A stretch of DNA of 64,000 nucleotides from Anagrus nilaparvatae (Eukaryota; Arthropoda; Insecta; Hymenoptera; Mymaridae): the NCBI GenBank assembly GCA_022575985.1, contig JAKSXM010000263.1, forward strand, positions 11,140,001 through 11,204,000, read 5' to 3'. The notes below the pieces were generated by a model. That model had not been told where the DNA came from and did no database searches. It worked only from the letters and a program-made list of their open reading frames with translations. The number at the start of each line of letters is the position of its first letter. Position 1 is the stretch's first letter. Shown in pieces: positions 10,085 through 20,115 of this stretch. Position numbers and translations under genes: made by a program.

Positions 10085-13000
10085 TTATCTCCTGAATTTT
10101 TTTGTACTATAGTTGACTGTTTTATGAAACTCTTTATACATTTTCACTTCAGATTTAAGTCTCTTGCATTCCTGAAATTTTAAAATATTTTAATAATAAA
10201 TTTTTTTCGACCTTGTTGGACCAATAATAAATCTTTTCGATTTATAACTATAAACTCACTTTTTGATTTGAATTTCGGTTATAAATTAAATAATAATTAA
10301 ATGTTCGGGGCTCAAATAGAGTAAACGAGGGAGTAACAATATACGAGACGCATTGATACTAACGAATAAATCGTGTCTTAGCTAGTGAGAAATAGGGGGA
10401 AATTATTAAATTAGAATAAAATAAACGAATGGTTTAAAGGGCGACTTTTTGGATTTTTGAATAACTGATTTCGAGTTTTGAGTATGGATCATAATTTAAT
10501 TGTTAATGGTTTGAAACTTTTAATTATTGGTTGAAAATATTATTTTTTTATGTATATCAGATACCAAATTTGTGACCATAATTCCTCCTGTAGGTGCTAG
10601 ATGATTAATATTTTGGCTAAAAAATTTTTTCTTTGCCTTCATTTATATTCTAAATATGAGTTTAATTTGTAAAATACGCGCACTTATTTTAAAACTAGGA
10701 CTCACTTTAAAGCAATTGTAGTATATAATTGTAATATTTAATTAATAAAGGAATCAAATATTTTAATACCGCATGTAATTTAATAATCCTCTGATGACAT
10801 TCGCTTACTGTTGCTGGCAAATATGGGCCTGGTTGGTTTCTTTTAAATTGTTGCTGCAAATGTCAAAAATGGAAGAAATAAATTTTCCTTTATATTTTAA
10901 TATTCATTTTTTAATTTTTTTTTTATACAGCTATAAAACTTACATTCATAAAATACTGAGTTTCTTGTTGATGTAAAGGATGATATTGAGAAAAATGAGG
11001 ATTCTGGTGTTCAGCTTGAGTATTTTCTAAATTTCCAAATGAGAGCGGAGTATTTTAAAGTTGATTAGTTTGAATAATGATTGAACGTGATGGTGCTTGT
11101 CTTGAATCAATGTTTGTATAATAAGAATTATTGGAGTTTTGCCGTTGAATATATTGTGGTATTAGGGTATTTTTCGCATTCGCATAGGAAAATGAGGGTG
11201 CATCTTGGATTCCTTCAGACCGGATGTACATAGGATATAATGGGATCTTTGTAGTATTAGTAAGTTCGGAGGAAGGATACTGATTTACTCGCAGTTGCTG
11301 TTGAGTTTTATCGTTTACTGAATTTTCAAATGGGAGAGCCCCATTTTGGAAGTTCATTGATTGAATATTGTTTGAATATGATGATGATTGATTGGTATTA
11401 ATATTTTTATAAACAGAATTATTAGTACTTGATTTTTCAATATGTTGTTGATTTTGATTATTCTGGCAGGGAAAAGAAGGCACTGCTAGGAGTCCATTTG
11501 ACGGGACATATGTTGGATTTATAGTATCAATATTTCGGGAGGAAATATATTTTAAATTTTGATGTTGAGGATGTTGTGGTTTAGTTTCATTGTTTGTCAA
11601 GCTTTCCGTTACATTTGAAATTATGTCCCCTTGGACTTCGAATGATGGGTTGACAACGCTTTCTAAAATTTAAACATAAGGTTTTTGCAGATTTGCATTA
11701 GATATCCTATAAGCTTACTACTATCTAATGAGCTTTTTTCCATGTTTCCATTTACTGAAAAAATACGAATGAAGTACGCGAAAAAATAAGGGGAAAATTT
11801 TTATCAGTTGCATTATAAGCCTTTTGAGAACAAAAAGTAAAAATTAACGTATAATTTAGTATAATTTAGTTACACTTCAGAAATATATGTAAATCCAGTA
11901 GAATTTGAGTAATTTAATAAAATTATTTTATTTGTTGTTAAGTCATTTTGAACATTTTTAAAAATTATTATGTAATATTAATATGTTATGCAAAAAACCA
12001 CTTGCTGCAAGCTGAAATATTCTGGTATTCCGCTTATGGCAAGCAGAATTTTTTTCCATATACAAATGACTTGAAATGTTAAATAAATTAATCATATTCT
12101 TTATAAATTTTATTATAAACAATAAAGTATATCTGCCTGAATCATAGAAAATCAGCAAAAATTTATAACCAAAACCTTCCATACTCCCTCCATTTTTCCA
12201 TTATTCGAGAATTCCTTACCGTACATATCAGATTTATCTGCATTATCATCTCTTTGAGGAAAATTTGTACCTTGATCAGTAAACTTTTCAGCCTTGCCTT
12301 CATCTAAACAAAAAGTAAACGTGTTTTTTCTGAACATAAACTTATGATTATTAACTTTTTTTTTATTTTTACCATTATTGAAATTTCGTGTACGATTTCT
12401 TGTCAGTGGAGGAAAGGATGCGGAAATCATTTTTTTATTTTTTTGACTACTATCATTATCCTAGTAGTGAAAATATCTTTTATTAAAATATTATATTAAA
12501 AATGCCAAATTTTCCTTAAATTAAAACTTACTTTTTCCATGTTAGCATTATTATTACACTTTTTAATTTTTTTTATTTCAATAACCTAAACAGATAAAAA
12601 TAATGGTTGACAAAATCTAAAATTAGAGTTACAATTTTATATAGCAAAGACTTACTTTTACTTCATTATTGATCAGGCCACTTTTCCTTGTTTTTCTTTT
12701 TTGTGGGTTTTCACCATCACCCTAATTAAACAAAAAATATTATTTGGGTCATTCTTAACTTTTCTGGCCAGGGGTGGTATATGCGTTTCACCCGATCCGT
12801 AAACCTCACCAGTTGATGAACAAAATTAGCTACCTAGTTCATTAACTGGGCAACGAAAACGAAAATTATAATAATTTTGATGACTATTGGTATTAATTTA
12901 AATTTTTCAATATTAACATGGAACATGATCATTGGATGGGGTATTTGAAAAAGTCCGGCGCGACAGGGGGGGGGGGGTGAAAATTGACGTTTTTAGGGGG

Positions 13001-14208
13001 TGGGGTAAAATGGACTTTCGTATTTTCGATTTAGGGACCTTTGGTGAAGAAGTACCTACGGTGCAGAAGTACCTAGGAAACTTTGGTGCAGAATTTTTAA
13101 GAATTTATTGTATTAATTAATAAAAAATAAATTCATATTATTTAAAAAACAATAAAAATTTGAAAATTTAATTAATTTTGTTCACTTTGAGGTCTAAGCA
13201 GCATAATTTCTATAATAAAAATCTAAATATAAATGTTTGGATATAAATATTCATTTTGTGTACACAATAGATACTTTATTATCAATTATCATGAATAGTA
13301 TTCAATATATCACCCATATTTAGTTTAATTTTAAAAAGATATTGTTGCATCAATTGACCAGCAATTCAACCTAGTACTGGTCGATTGATTCAACAATATC
13401 TTTTTATTATCAATGTTATAAAATAACAAGTTCCATGCTCGTTGGTTGTAAAGTTAGACAAAGCGGTTATAAATTTTTTTAAATTAATGTTTAAAAATTA
13501 AAACCAAAATGAAATGAGATCTGAAAGGCGAAAAATTGAGAAGAATATTTTTTTATTCATGCATTCGACAAGAAATATTTTGTAACCGACAAGGTAACCG
13601 ATTAGAAAACTTGAAGATGCAACTCATACACGTTCAAAATATCCAACCATACTTGTTTGTTATTCAATTTATTAATTATACGACCAGGCTGCTTTGCTTA
13701 AAAATTCAAGCAATTCAAGCAAATTGCTTTAATTTTCAAGCTATTTGATTTAATTTTCAAGCAGTTTGCTTTAATTTTCAAGCAGTTTAAAAATTTAATT
13801 TTTCAGCAAATAAATTTCAAGCAAAGCAGCGTAGCTGTGTATATAATCCTAATAAATGTGTTTGCAAAAATATTTATTTGATGTATTAAAAAAATTCATG
13901 TTAATAGTTGTCAAATTTATTTACTTATTGTAAAAACGTTCGATAAAAGTAATGAAAAATCCTTTTGACACGTTTATAAAATAATTTTTAATTTTGGCCA
14001 CTTCATAACTGATCAATTTCACGGATGGGGTGTAACATATACATATACTACTTAAGAGAAGACTCACTTTTACACGATTAATTTTGGACTTATCCTTTTT
14101 TCCTGCCCTTTGTACATTGATATTGCTCAATTTTGGTTCCTGATTAAGACTGAGGTCATCCTTTTTTGGCTCTTGTTCAATGTTTCGATTATCTTTTTTT
14201 GGTGCCAT
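10085..14208 (-). CDS. Eight-exon gene for an unknown Lys-rich then Asn/Gln-rich protein; one in-frame TAA in exon 6
   Basis: I do not recognise the family. Minus-strand exons joined by GT-AG introns keep one phase throughout: 14208-14068 (ATG start), 12721-12656, 12585-12532, 12460-12220, 11754-11719, 11662-10944, 10853-10809 and 10171-10085 (TAA stop). The total is 1389 nt. Donors are strong (GTGAGT, GTAAGT, GTAAGG, GTAAGC) and every acceptor is AG. The N-terminus (exons 1-4) is rich in Lys and Asn, suggesting a nuclear or nucleic-acid-associated protein, which is inference. Exon 6 is Asn/Gln/Ser-rich and holds two imperfect copies of an approximately 80-residue repeat. The last exon is a short charged helix-like segment (ECKRLKSEVKMYKEF). 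The only defect is TAA at 11057-11055 in exon 6, after which the frame stays open into exons 7 and 8. The aligned codon in the other repeat copy is CAA, so a C-to-T nonsense change is likely. Alternatives are a shorter protein ending at 11055, readthrough, or a recent pseudogene. Confidence 0.65.
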
Positions 14209-15234
14209 TCTTAAACATAAAGGCCAGCTTCTAACTTATAAAAAAAAATTTGAATTTATAAATAATAAAAAAATAATTAATATACAAATATTAAATAATT
14301 AAAATTGTTTGATCTGCAGTCTTTGAAAATTTATAATTATTAATATGCATAGTAGCTACTTTTTCAAAATAGCTATTATTCATAACCACGGGATAAAATA
14401 TAGCTTCGCAGCGTATGCAAATAACATGCAAAGATTGAATTCTATATTATGTCTCGTGGTTTCATGTAGTTATGATTCTTTTTTTAAAGCAATTGGGCTT
14501 TATCATGAAAAAATTTTTAAATTATTCTATTTAGTTGGTATTGTATCTGACTTTAAAATATTTGATACGTAATTTTTTATTTTTAATTTAAACAAAGTTT
14601 AACCCGAGAAAATAATAAATTTAATTTTTGAATTAGCTAAGTGACGTCAGAAATTTATACAGAATTATATGGAGCGCTTTTAGTAATATGGCGTCACTAC
14701 CCCCCACTACCAGTTTGTAACGTTTTAAAATTGCTATTTCTTATGGATTTAATACTTATTGAATATTTTTTTGAATATTTTTAGAATATCCAAAATGAAT
14801 TATATCTTCCTGAATACCGTGAGAAAGCCCAACGAATATTAGAAATTTAAATAAAAAAAAGAAGTAAAGATACCAAAATATGATTTGATATTTTATAAAA
14901 ATATTTAAATTTGTTTCTATTAAAACAATTTGTTCTCTTGCTAAATTAAGTAAAAAATTATAGTTAATTGTTTACAAAAAAAAGTTTAAAATGATTTATA
15001 AAAATATTGTCTTACTTGGATTTCTGTACATTTGCCAGGGAGGAAGCTAAGTATTCTTCATCCTTTGATCGAATTATTTTAGAATTTATTGACTTTCTTT
15101 TAGGAACAATTATTCTGTATTTTATTTTTTAGACAATAACATATATATACATCCAGTTCTTAAATTAACCTTAATCTTGAAGAAGCAATAAATAATTATT
15201 TAATTTTTTTATTTTCATACTTTTAGATACAGGC
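14209..15234. other. Noncoding repeat-derived DNA
   Basis: No gene is seen beyond random short ORFs. Positions 14640-14830 (GTGACGTCA followed by CCCCCCACTACCAGT, then a TTGAATATTTTT block) match a second dispersed copy near 37010-37200. This marks an uncharacterised repeat family. Confidence 0.5.
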
Positions 15235-15560
15235 TGATTCCATGTGAAATGTACGTTGATTTGCAGGTGGGATCACAGGTGATCATATTAAAAAAAATGT
15301 CTTCACTGCCCAATTTTTATATCTTAAAATTATCTCTAACCGCCATTCTGAATTTTTAAATTTTTGGATCGATTTTAAAGCTCTCAGCCACCAACTTTTG
15401 TTTTATTATATAAAAGCATGGAAAAACTTTTGGAAAATTACCTGAAAATAGATTTTGATTGGAAATTTCCTTGGCTATCCAAGTTTTAAAATTTAATTAA
15501 GGAAATTTTCCGATTTATTTAGCGAAAAAATGTATATTTTTATGCTAATTTATTCAGAAC
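15235..15560. repeat. Left member of an older inverted repeat flanking the Polinton-like element
   Basis: Blocks here (GTACGTTGATTTGCA, CTCTCAGCCACC, TTACCTGAAAATAGA, CTTGGCTATCCAA) recur in inverted order at 22855-23110. They also resemble one arm of the palindromic element at 53337-54928. The Polinton-like element therefore appears to sit between the arms of an older palindromic element. Confidence 0.55.
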
Positions 15561-15654
15561 CGATTTCATATGTCAAATTTAAAAAAAAAAAATTTTTATG
15601 CCCTACAACCTTTTCTATTAATATATTCAGTATATTGCAATATATTCAGTATAT

Positions 15655-16150
15655 GGCAATTTGAGGGAAAGCCGAGGATGGCAAACTGTGATCTGGGCAT
15701 TCTTATTTTATGGCCGAGGTGAGCACATTATATTTCTTTGTAAGTCGCAAGAAAACGCGCCGCGACCGGGAAATACGCGCTTTCTAGTCACTGACAAGAA
15801 TAGTACATTTACGGCTCGCGTCCAGAAAACTAAAGAATGCCCCAATATTTATAGACAGAACCGTATAAAATTTTTCTGCGTATGTGGCGAGAAAACATGT
15901 CTTTGCCGGAAAATACGTGCTTTCGGACCACAGACCAGAAATAGTATATTACGGTCCTAGGCCAGAAACAAAAGAATGGCCCAAAGCGCACGTAAATTAC
16001 CTTCCGAGGCGAAGCCGAGGATGCTAAACTGCGATTTGGGTCATTCTTTGTTTATGGCCGAGGATTGTACAAAATTTTTCTGTGACTGTTGCGAGAAAAC
16101 AACAACCGTTGCGCGTCTGGCAAAGACGTACTTTCGGGCCGCAGTACAGA
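15655..16150. repeat. Direct repeats of a GCCGAGGATG unit
   Basis: Around 15671-15735 and 16005-16070 the same sequence recurs: GCCGAGGATG, AAACTG, TGGGTCATTCTT-like and TTTATGGCCGAGG. A third copy is at 36825-36880. Intervening segments share AGAAAACGCG-type and CAGAAA blocks. The 60-99 codon ORFs are repeat artefacts. Confidence 0.55.
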
Positions 16151-16248
16151 AAAAATAATTATAACATGTAAAAAAAGTATCGAAGAATAAAACTATTCAG
16201 TTAACTTTAAGAGTAACGGGTTTTTTGTTACGAGCTACAGACGAAACA

Positions 16249-16442
16249 AGTAGATAGACAATGGGCGTATGGCGCCGGGTTGGGGTGGGGGAAGTGGTGG
16301 TGGGGGAAGCCGATGGTGGGGGTAACGTCAGCCGTGCAGTTGCACGACAGGTTATTGCGTGCGTGCGTGCAATTGCACGATAGGTTTTTTCCATGCGTGC
16401 GTGCGTGTCTGCCATTTTTTTGAAGTGGTGGTGGGGGAAGTC
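16249..16442 (+). repeat. Left terminal inverted repeat of the Polinton-like element
   Basis: GC- and G-rich, with several runs of four or five G on the plus strand (16273-16325). Alternating GCGTGCGTGCGTGC tracts with CAATTGCAC follow. Immediately inside, 16443-16560 is a partial second tandem copy of the same module, absent from the right end. Overlapping ORFs in both strands here are composition artefacts. Confidence 0.8.
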
Positions 16443-16625
16443 GATGGTGGGGGTAATGTAAATGTGCAGTTGCCAGACAGGTTTTTGCGTGCGTGCGTGC
16501 AATTGCACGATAGGTTTTTTGCATGCATGCGTGCGTGCGTGTCCGCCATTTTTTTTAAATGACCGTCTTACAATTGCATAAGAGGTTTTCACATGATTTA
16601 TCCCCTCCCCTTTTTTTAAATCATT

Positions 16626-16807
16626 ATGGCGGTTATGTATAACTATATAATATGGCGGTCATGTATAACTATATAATATGGCGGTTATGTATAACTATAT
16701 AATATGGTGGTTATGTATAACTATATAATACGGCGGCCATGTGTAACTATATAATATGGCGTCCATATTCAACTATACAATATGGCGGCTAAGTATAACT
16801 ATATATA
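16626..16807. repeat. 26-bp minisatellite, seven copies
   Basis: The unit ATGGCGGTTATGTATAAC followed by TATATAAT is repeated about seven times with minor variants (TCATG, CCATG). It ends in an AT microsatellite and lies just inside the left TIR. Confidence 0.85.
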
Positions 16808-16888
16808 TATATGTATATAAATGTGTATTTATATTCAAGATGGATATTATTAATCAAAAGAAATATTTTTATGTATAATAAAAATATT

Positions 16889-16966
16889 ATATGAGTGTAT
16901 GTACCTATTATTATTGTTTCAATTTATTATCTACTTATAAATATAGGTACATACACTCATATACTA
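16889..16966. repeat. Inverted repeat with about 20-bp stems
   Basis: ATATGAGTGTATGTACCTAT near 16890 is mirrored by ATAGGTACATACACTCATAT ending near 16964, with a loop of about 35 bases. It could form a hairpin or be a small MITE-like insertion. Confidence 0.7.
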
Positions 16967-17121
16967 TAAGTATACGTGAAAATTCGTTCTTTATATACAA
17001 AGTAAGAACAAAATTTATCACTTGCGAGATAAAAAAAGAATACGTCCTCTGTTGAATGATTCCTAAAATATGAAATAATATTTAAATAAAATAATAATAA
17101 TTCTATAACGATATTCCAAGA

Positions 17122-17165
17122 AAATAATATGATGCAATAAAATATTTTATTGCATCATATTATTT
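17122..17165. repeat. Perfect 44-bp palindrome
   Basis: Positions 17122-17143 and 17144-17165 are exact reverse complements (half-site starting AAATAATATGATGCAAT). There is no spacer. Confidence 0.9.
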
Positions 17166-17284
17166 CAAGTGTTTCCAAGAAAAAAGTTATTGATTTATGA
17201 CGTAATTTATTCAAAGTGTTTCCAAGAAAAAAATTATTTATTTCTGACGCAATTTATTCCAAGAATAACACCTGCTCGAAGTGA

Positions 17285-17435
17285 ATTTTAATAAAAGTGG
17301 GGGTTGCGCATTTGATTGCGCAGTAGAAACAGGTAAGTAGTGGGGATGTGCAGAAGGATGCGCAATGGTTAATTGAAGTAGTGGGGATGTGCAGTAGGAT
17401 GCGCAGTATGTAAGGTGAAATAGTGGGGATAAATT
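17285..17435. repeat. Three imperfect GTGGGGATGTGCAG repeats
   Basis: GTGGGGATGTGCAG followed by AGGATGCGCA recurs at roughly 45-50 bp spacing upstream of the PolB-like gene, with a diverged first copy (GTGGGGGTTGCGCA). The position would suit a regulatory array, but that is inference. Confidence 0.5.
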
Positions 17436-17972
17436 ATACGATTTAATTGGCTCGCACTAAATTAGGAGGAGCTTAGGACGCTCACCCTCTCTCTCACATT
17501 ATTTCTATTTCACTTGCACTAGTGCTCTCTTATGGGTCGAGAAATACATAAAAGAAACGTTCCCAAGCAGGAAAGATCATTATTTCTTCTACTTTTTGAT
17601 TGTTCCTCATCAATCTTAAAGTAAAGAAGTAGCTTTCTGGTTGTTCTCCATCAGCCTTAAAGTTTCAGCTATAGTTGTGCTCTATCAACTATAGTTTTTC
17701 GCTGCGTCTCCATTATACTGTTGTTATTATCGTTGTTATTCTTGTTATAATTTTTGTTTTTGTTATTGTTATATTTTATATTTGTTATAATTGTTATAGT
17801 TTTTATAATTGTTATAATTTTTATAATTTTATAACTGTTAACTAACATTTTATAATTTTTTTAACAATTTTTGCCACATCAACGAAGGGTTCACATTTGA
17901 ATGTAAGTTAAAAACTTTTGTATTTATTTATTTTAAATTTAAGTTTTGAATATTTATTTTATTTTTTACAGC

Positions 17973-19448
17973 ATGTCATCTATTACGGATATATGTAACC
18001 AAGTGAAATTGGAGGCTGCTTCAAGTTTGTATGCATGTAAGCAAGATCCTAGTTTAGTTGAGGAGCATCTCAAGTTAAATAAGTTACATTTAGAAATGGT
18101 GATGCATTTATTTACCAACTCAGCTACCATGGGTTCTGAAAAGCGGAAATGTGAATTTACGTACGCATACCTTGTCAATGTTAAAGATAGTCTAACATCA
18201 TTGACGGTCAAGACTGGACATGGAACTAACAGTGTAAAGTGGATTCCAATGGAAATCGCTTTTCAAAGTCATATACAAACTGGAATAATTAAAAATTTAC
18301 GTCATTTGGATATCAAGTTATTTTTGGAAGATGCTTTTAAAGTCTTCAATGAAGTTGTTAGCGGTATTATGCGTGAAAAAGGAGCCATAAAAGTATATAC
18401 TGTCCTTGTTGCAGAATATAACATTCAAACAGAGAACAAAACTAAGGCTGAAAGTAAATATTTCAATACTGCAGCAATGAGTATCTTCCCAACATCAAAT
18501 ATACTTGAATGGTATACTGATTCAGTTATTAATCCATTGTTAAAAGAAGTCGAAGAATTTGAAGAAAATGGATCAGGATGGTCTTTAAAATCTATACAAT
18601 TCTTGAAAGTTCACATCAGCAAGTACAATCCAGTTCACGCAGGGTCTTCATATTTTAGATTGCCACAAAAAATTATTAATACTCGCTCCTGTATTAATAT
18701 AGAAAACAAGAAAGATAATAAGTGTTTTAAGTGGTGTATTTTATTAGGTCTTCGAAAAAATAATAAAAAGTATAGTACAACAAACAAAGATCATTTACAG
18801 AAAGTGAGTAAACATCAAGACTATGAAAAAGCAGAAAACATCAATTTTGTAGAGAACTTTGAATACCCAATGGATCCTGCAAATATTTCAAAGTTTGAAA
18901 AAGACAACGCTCATCTTAACATATCTGTAAATGTTTTTATTGCACAAAAGTTCAAGGATCAATATATTTTTTCACCTCATCACCTTACAAATTCGAAGAA
19001 GGAGAATCATGTAAATTTATTGCTGGCTCAGGACCATTATATTGATGAAGCTGATAAGAAAAAAGAGGAAGATGAAGCAGATGAAGCAAATGCAATGAGT
19101 GAACGATTTTCTGGTTTGGAAAATTCAACGGTACCAGCAGCTAAGAAAAGAAAAATTATTAACGAAGATGAAGAACCAAAATTTCACTATGTCTTTATTA
19201 ATTCTCTATCTGGACTTCTTAGAAAACAAACGGCAAATCATAATGGTAAAAAAGAAATCTGTGATCGTTGCTTGCATTATTTTTATGACGAGAAAGCATT
19301 AGAAAAACATGAAAAAGACTGCTCAGTTATGAATAAATGCAAGATAAAACTACCAGATGAAGGTTTCAAGAATATTACGTTTACGAACTTTTCAAACCAG
19401 GAGAAGATGATACATAATTTTTTATGTACAAATACTTTTTATGCATAA
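17973..19448 (+). CDS. Truncated Polinton-type PolB-associated protein, N-terminal region with a C2HC finger, no polymerase domain
   Basis: The 491-codon ORF is uninterrupted. A 5'-UTR intron (17903-17971: donor GTAAGT, acceptor TTTTTTACAG) places the first usable ATG at 17973, so the longer in-frame start at 17946 is intronic. Residues about 228-260 (YNPVHAGSSYFRLP, then a KCFKWC block) and a HYVFINSLSGLL block near residues 405-420 lead into a finger C430-x2-C433-x12-H446-x3-C450. This arrangement recalls the region before the exonuclease/polymerase of PolB-like proteins of Polinton-type elements; that is family knowledge from recall. Such proteins normally continue into a polymerase. Here coding stops about 40 residues after the finger, and the last codons run into a tandem repeat. 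It may be a domesticated or dominant-negative fragment, or a remnant too young to have decayed. I did not verify homology. Confidence 0.6.
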   Translation: MSSITDICNQVKLEAASSLYACKQDPSLVEEHLKLNKLHLEMVMHLFTNSATMGSEKRKCEFTYAYLVNVKDSLTSLTVKTGHGTNSVKWIPMEIAFQSHIQTGIIKNLRHLDIKLFLEDAFKVFNEVVSGIMREKGAIKVYTVLVAEYNIQTENKTKAESKYFNTAAMSIFPTSNILEWYTDSVINPLLKEVEEFEENGSGWSLKSIQFLKVHISKYNPVHAGSSYFRLPQKIINTRSCINIENKKDNKCFKWCILLGLRKNNKKYSTTNKDHLQKVSKHQDYEKAENINFVENFEYPMDPANISKFEKDNAHLNISVNVFIAQKFKDQYIFSPHHLTNSKKENHVNLLLAQDHYIDEADKKKEEDEADEANAMSERFSGLENSTVPAAKKRKIINEDEEPKFHYVFINSLSGLLRKQTANHNGKKEICDRCLHYFYDEKALEKHEKDCSVMNKCKIKLPDEGFKNITFTNFSNQEKMIHNFLCTNTFYA

Positions 19449-19735
19449 AAAGTACATTTCGAGTCAATTTGTGCACAATGTGCATAAAAAACTATAATTT
19501 TTTATGCACAAATACTTTTTATGCATAAAAAGTACATTTCGAGTCAATTTGTGCACAATATGCATAAAAAACTATAATTTTTTATGCATAAATACTTTTT
19601 ATGTATAAAAAGTATAATTCAATTAAACTATTGTACAATGTGCATAAAAAAGCAATATTTTTTGTGCACATATACTTTTTATGCATAAAAAGTTTGATTC
19701 AATTAAACTTTTGCATAATGTGTATAAAAAAACTA
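19413..19735. repeat. Tandem array of about 80-bp units overlapping the PolB-like 3' end
   Basis: Four units contain ATACTTTTTATGCATAAAAAG followed by a GTCAATTTGTGCACAAT block and ATGCATAAAAAACTATAA. The first two are almost identical; the last two diverge. The array starts inside the final codons of the PolB-like gene, supplying its C-terminal residues and stop codon. It marks the truncation junction. Confidence 0.85.
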
Positions 19736-20115
19736 TAAATTTTAAAATTTACCGGCTTATTACAAAATTATATATCTTGTAAATCAACCTTATAATATCG
19801 ATCGTGTAAATCGGCCCTAACGCTAAATTTAATTCGCACATAAAAAAACCGCGAACATTCTTTCTCTTCCTCGCCGGCGTGGTGTAAATTCTTTCAAAGT
19901 GAATAAAATAAAAATTGTGTGTTAAGATATAAAAAAAAAATTTATTTCTTTTAATAAATATAAAAAGAATCGGTTAATTAATGAAAAAAAAATAAAAAAT
20001 TTTAGTGTGTGTAAATTTAAGTAAGAAAAAAAACATTTTTAAAACTAATTTTCTAATCATAACCTAAAAATTACTTTAGAATTTATTTAACAATTTTAAT
20101 ATTTAACAGTTCATC

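Noticed and set aside
16197..16592. Several overlapping ORFs of 65-131 codons on both strands, rich in His, Thr and Pro
   Set aside because: They lie in the GC-rich left TIR and its duplicated module; open frames on both strands come from the repeat composition. The same sequence at 22467-22847 gives equivalent ORFs.
16626..16807. CRISPR-like array
   Set aside because: The 26-bp units are contiguous with no spacers and the DNA is eukaryotic; it is a minisatellite.
17946..17972. Upstream in-frame ATG extending the PolB-like ORF by nine codons
   Set aside because: It lies inside a GT-AG intron (17903-17971) and encodes hydrophobic AT-rich filler; the ATG at 17973 is the credible start.
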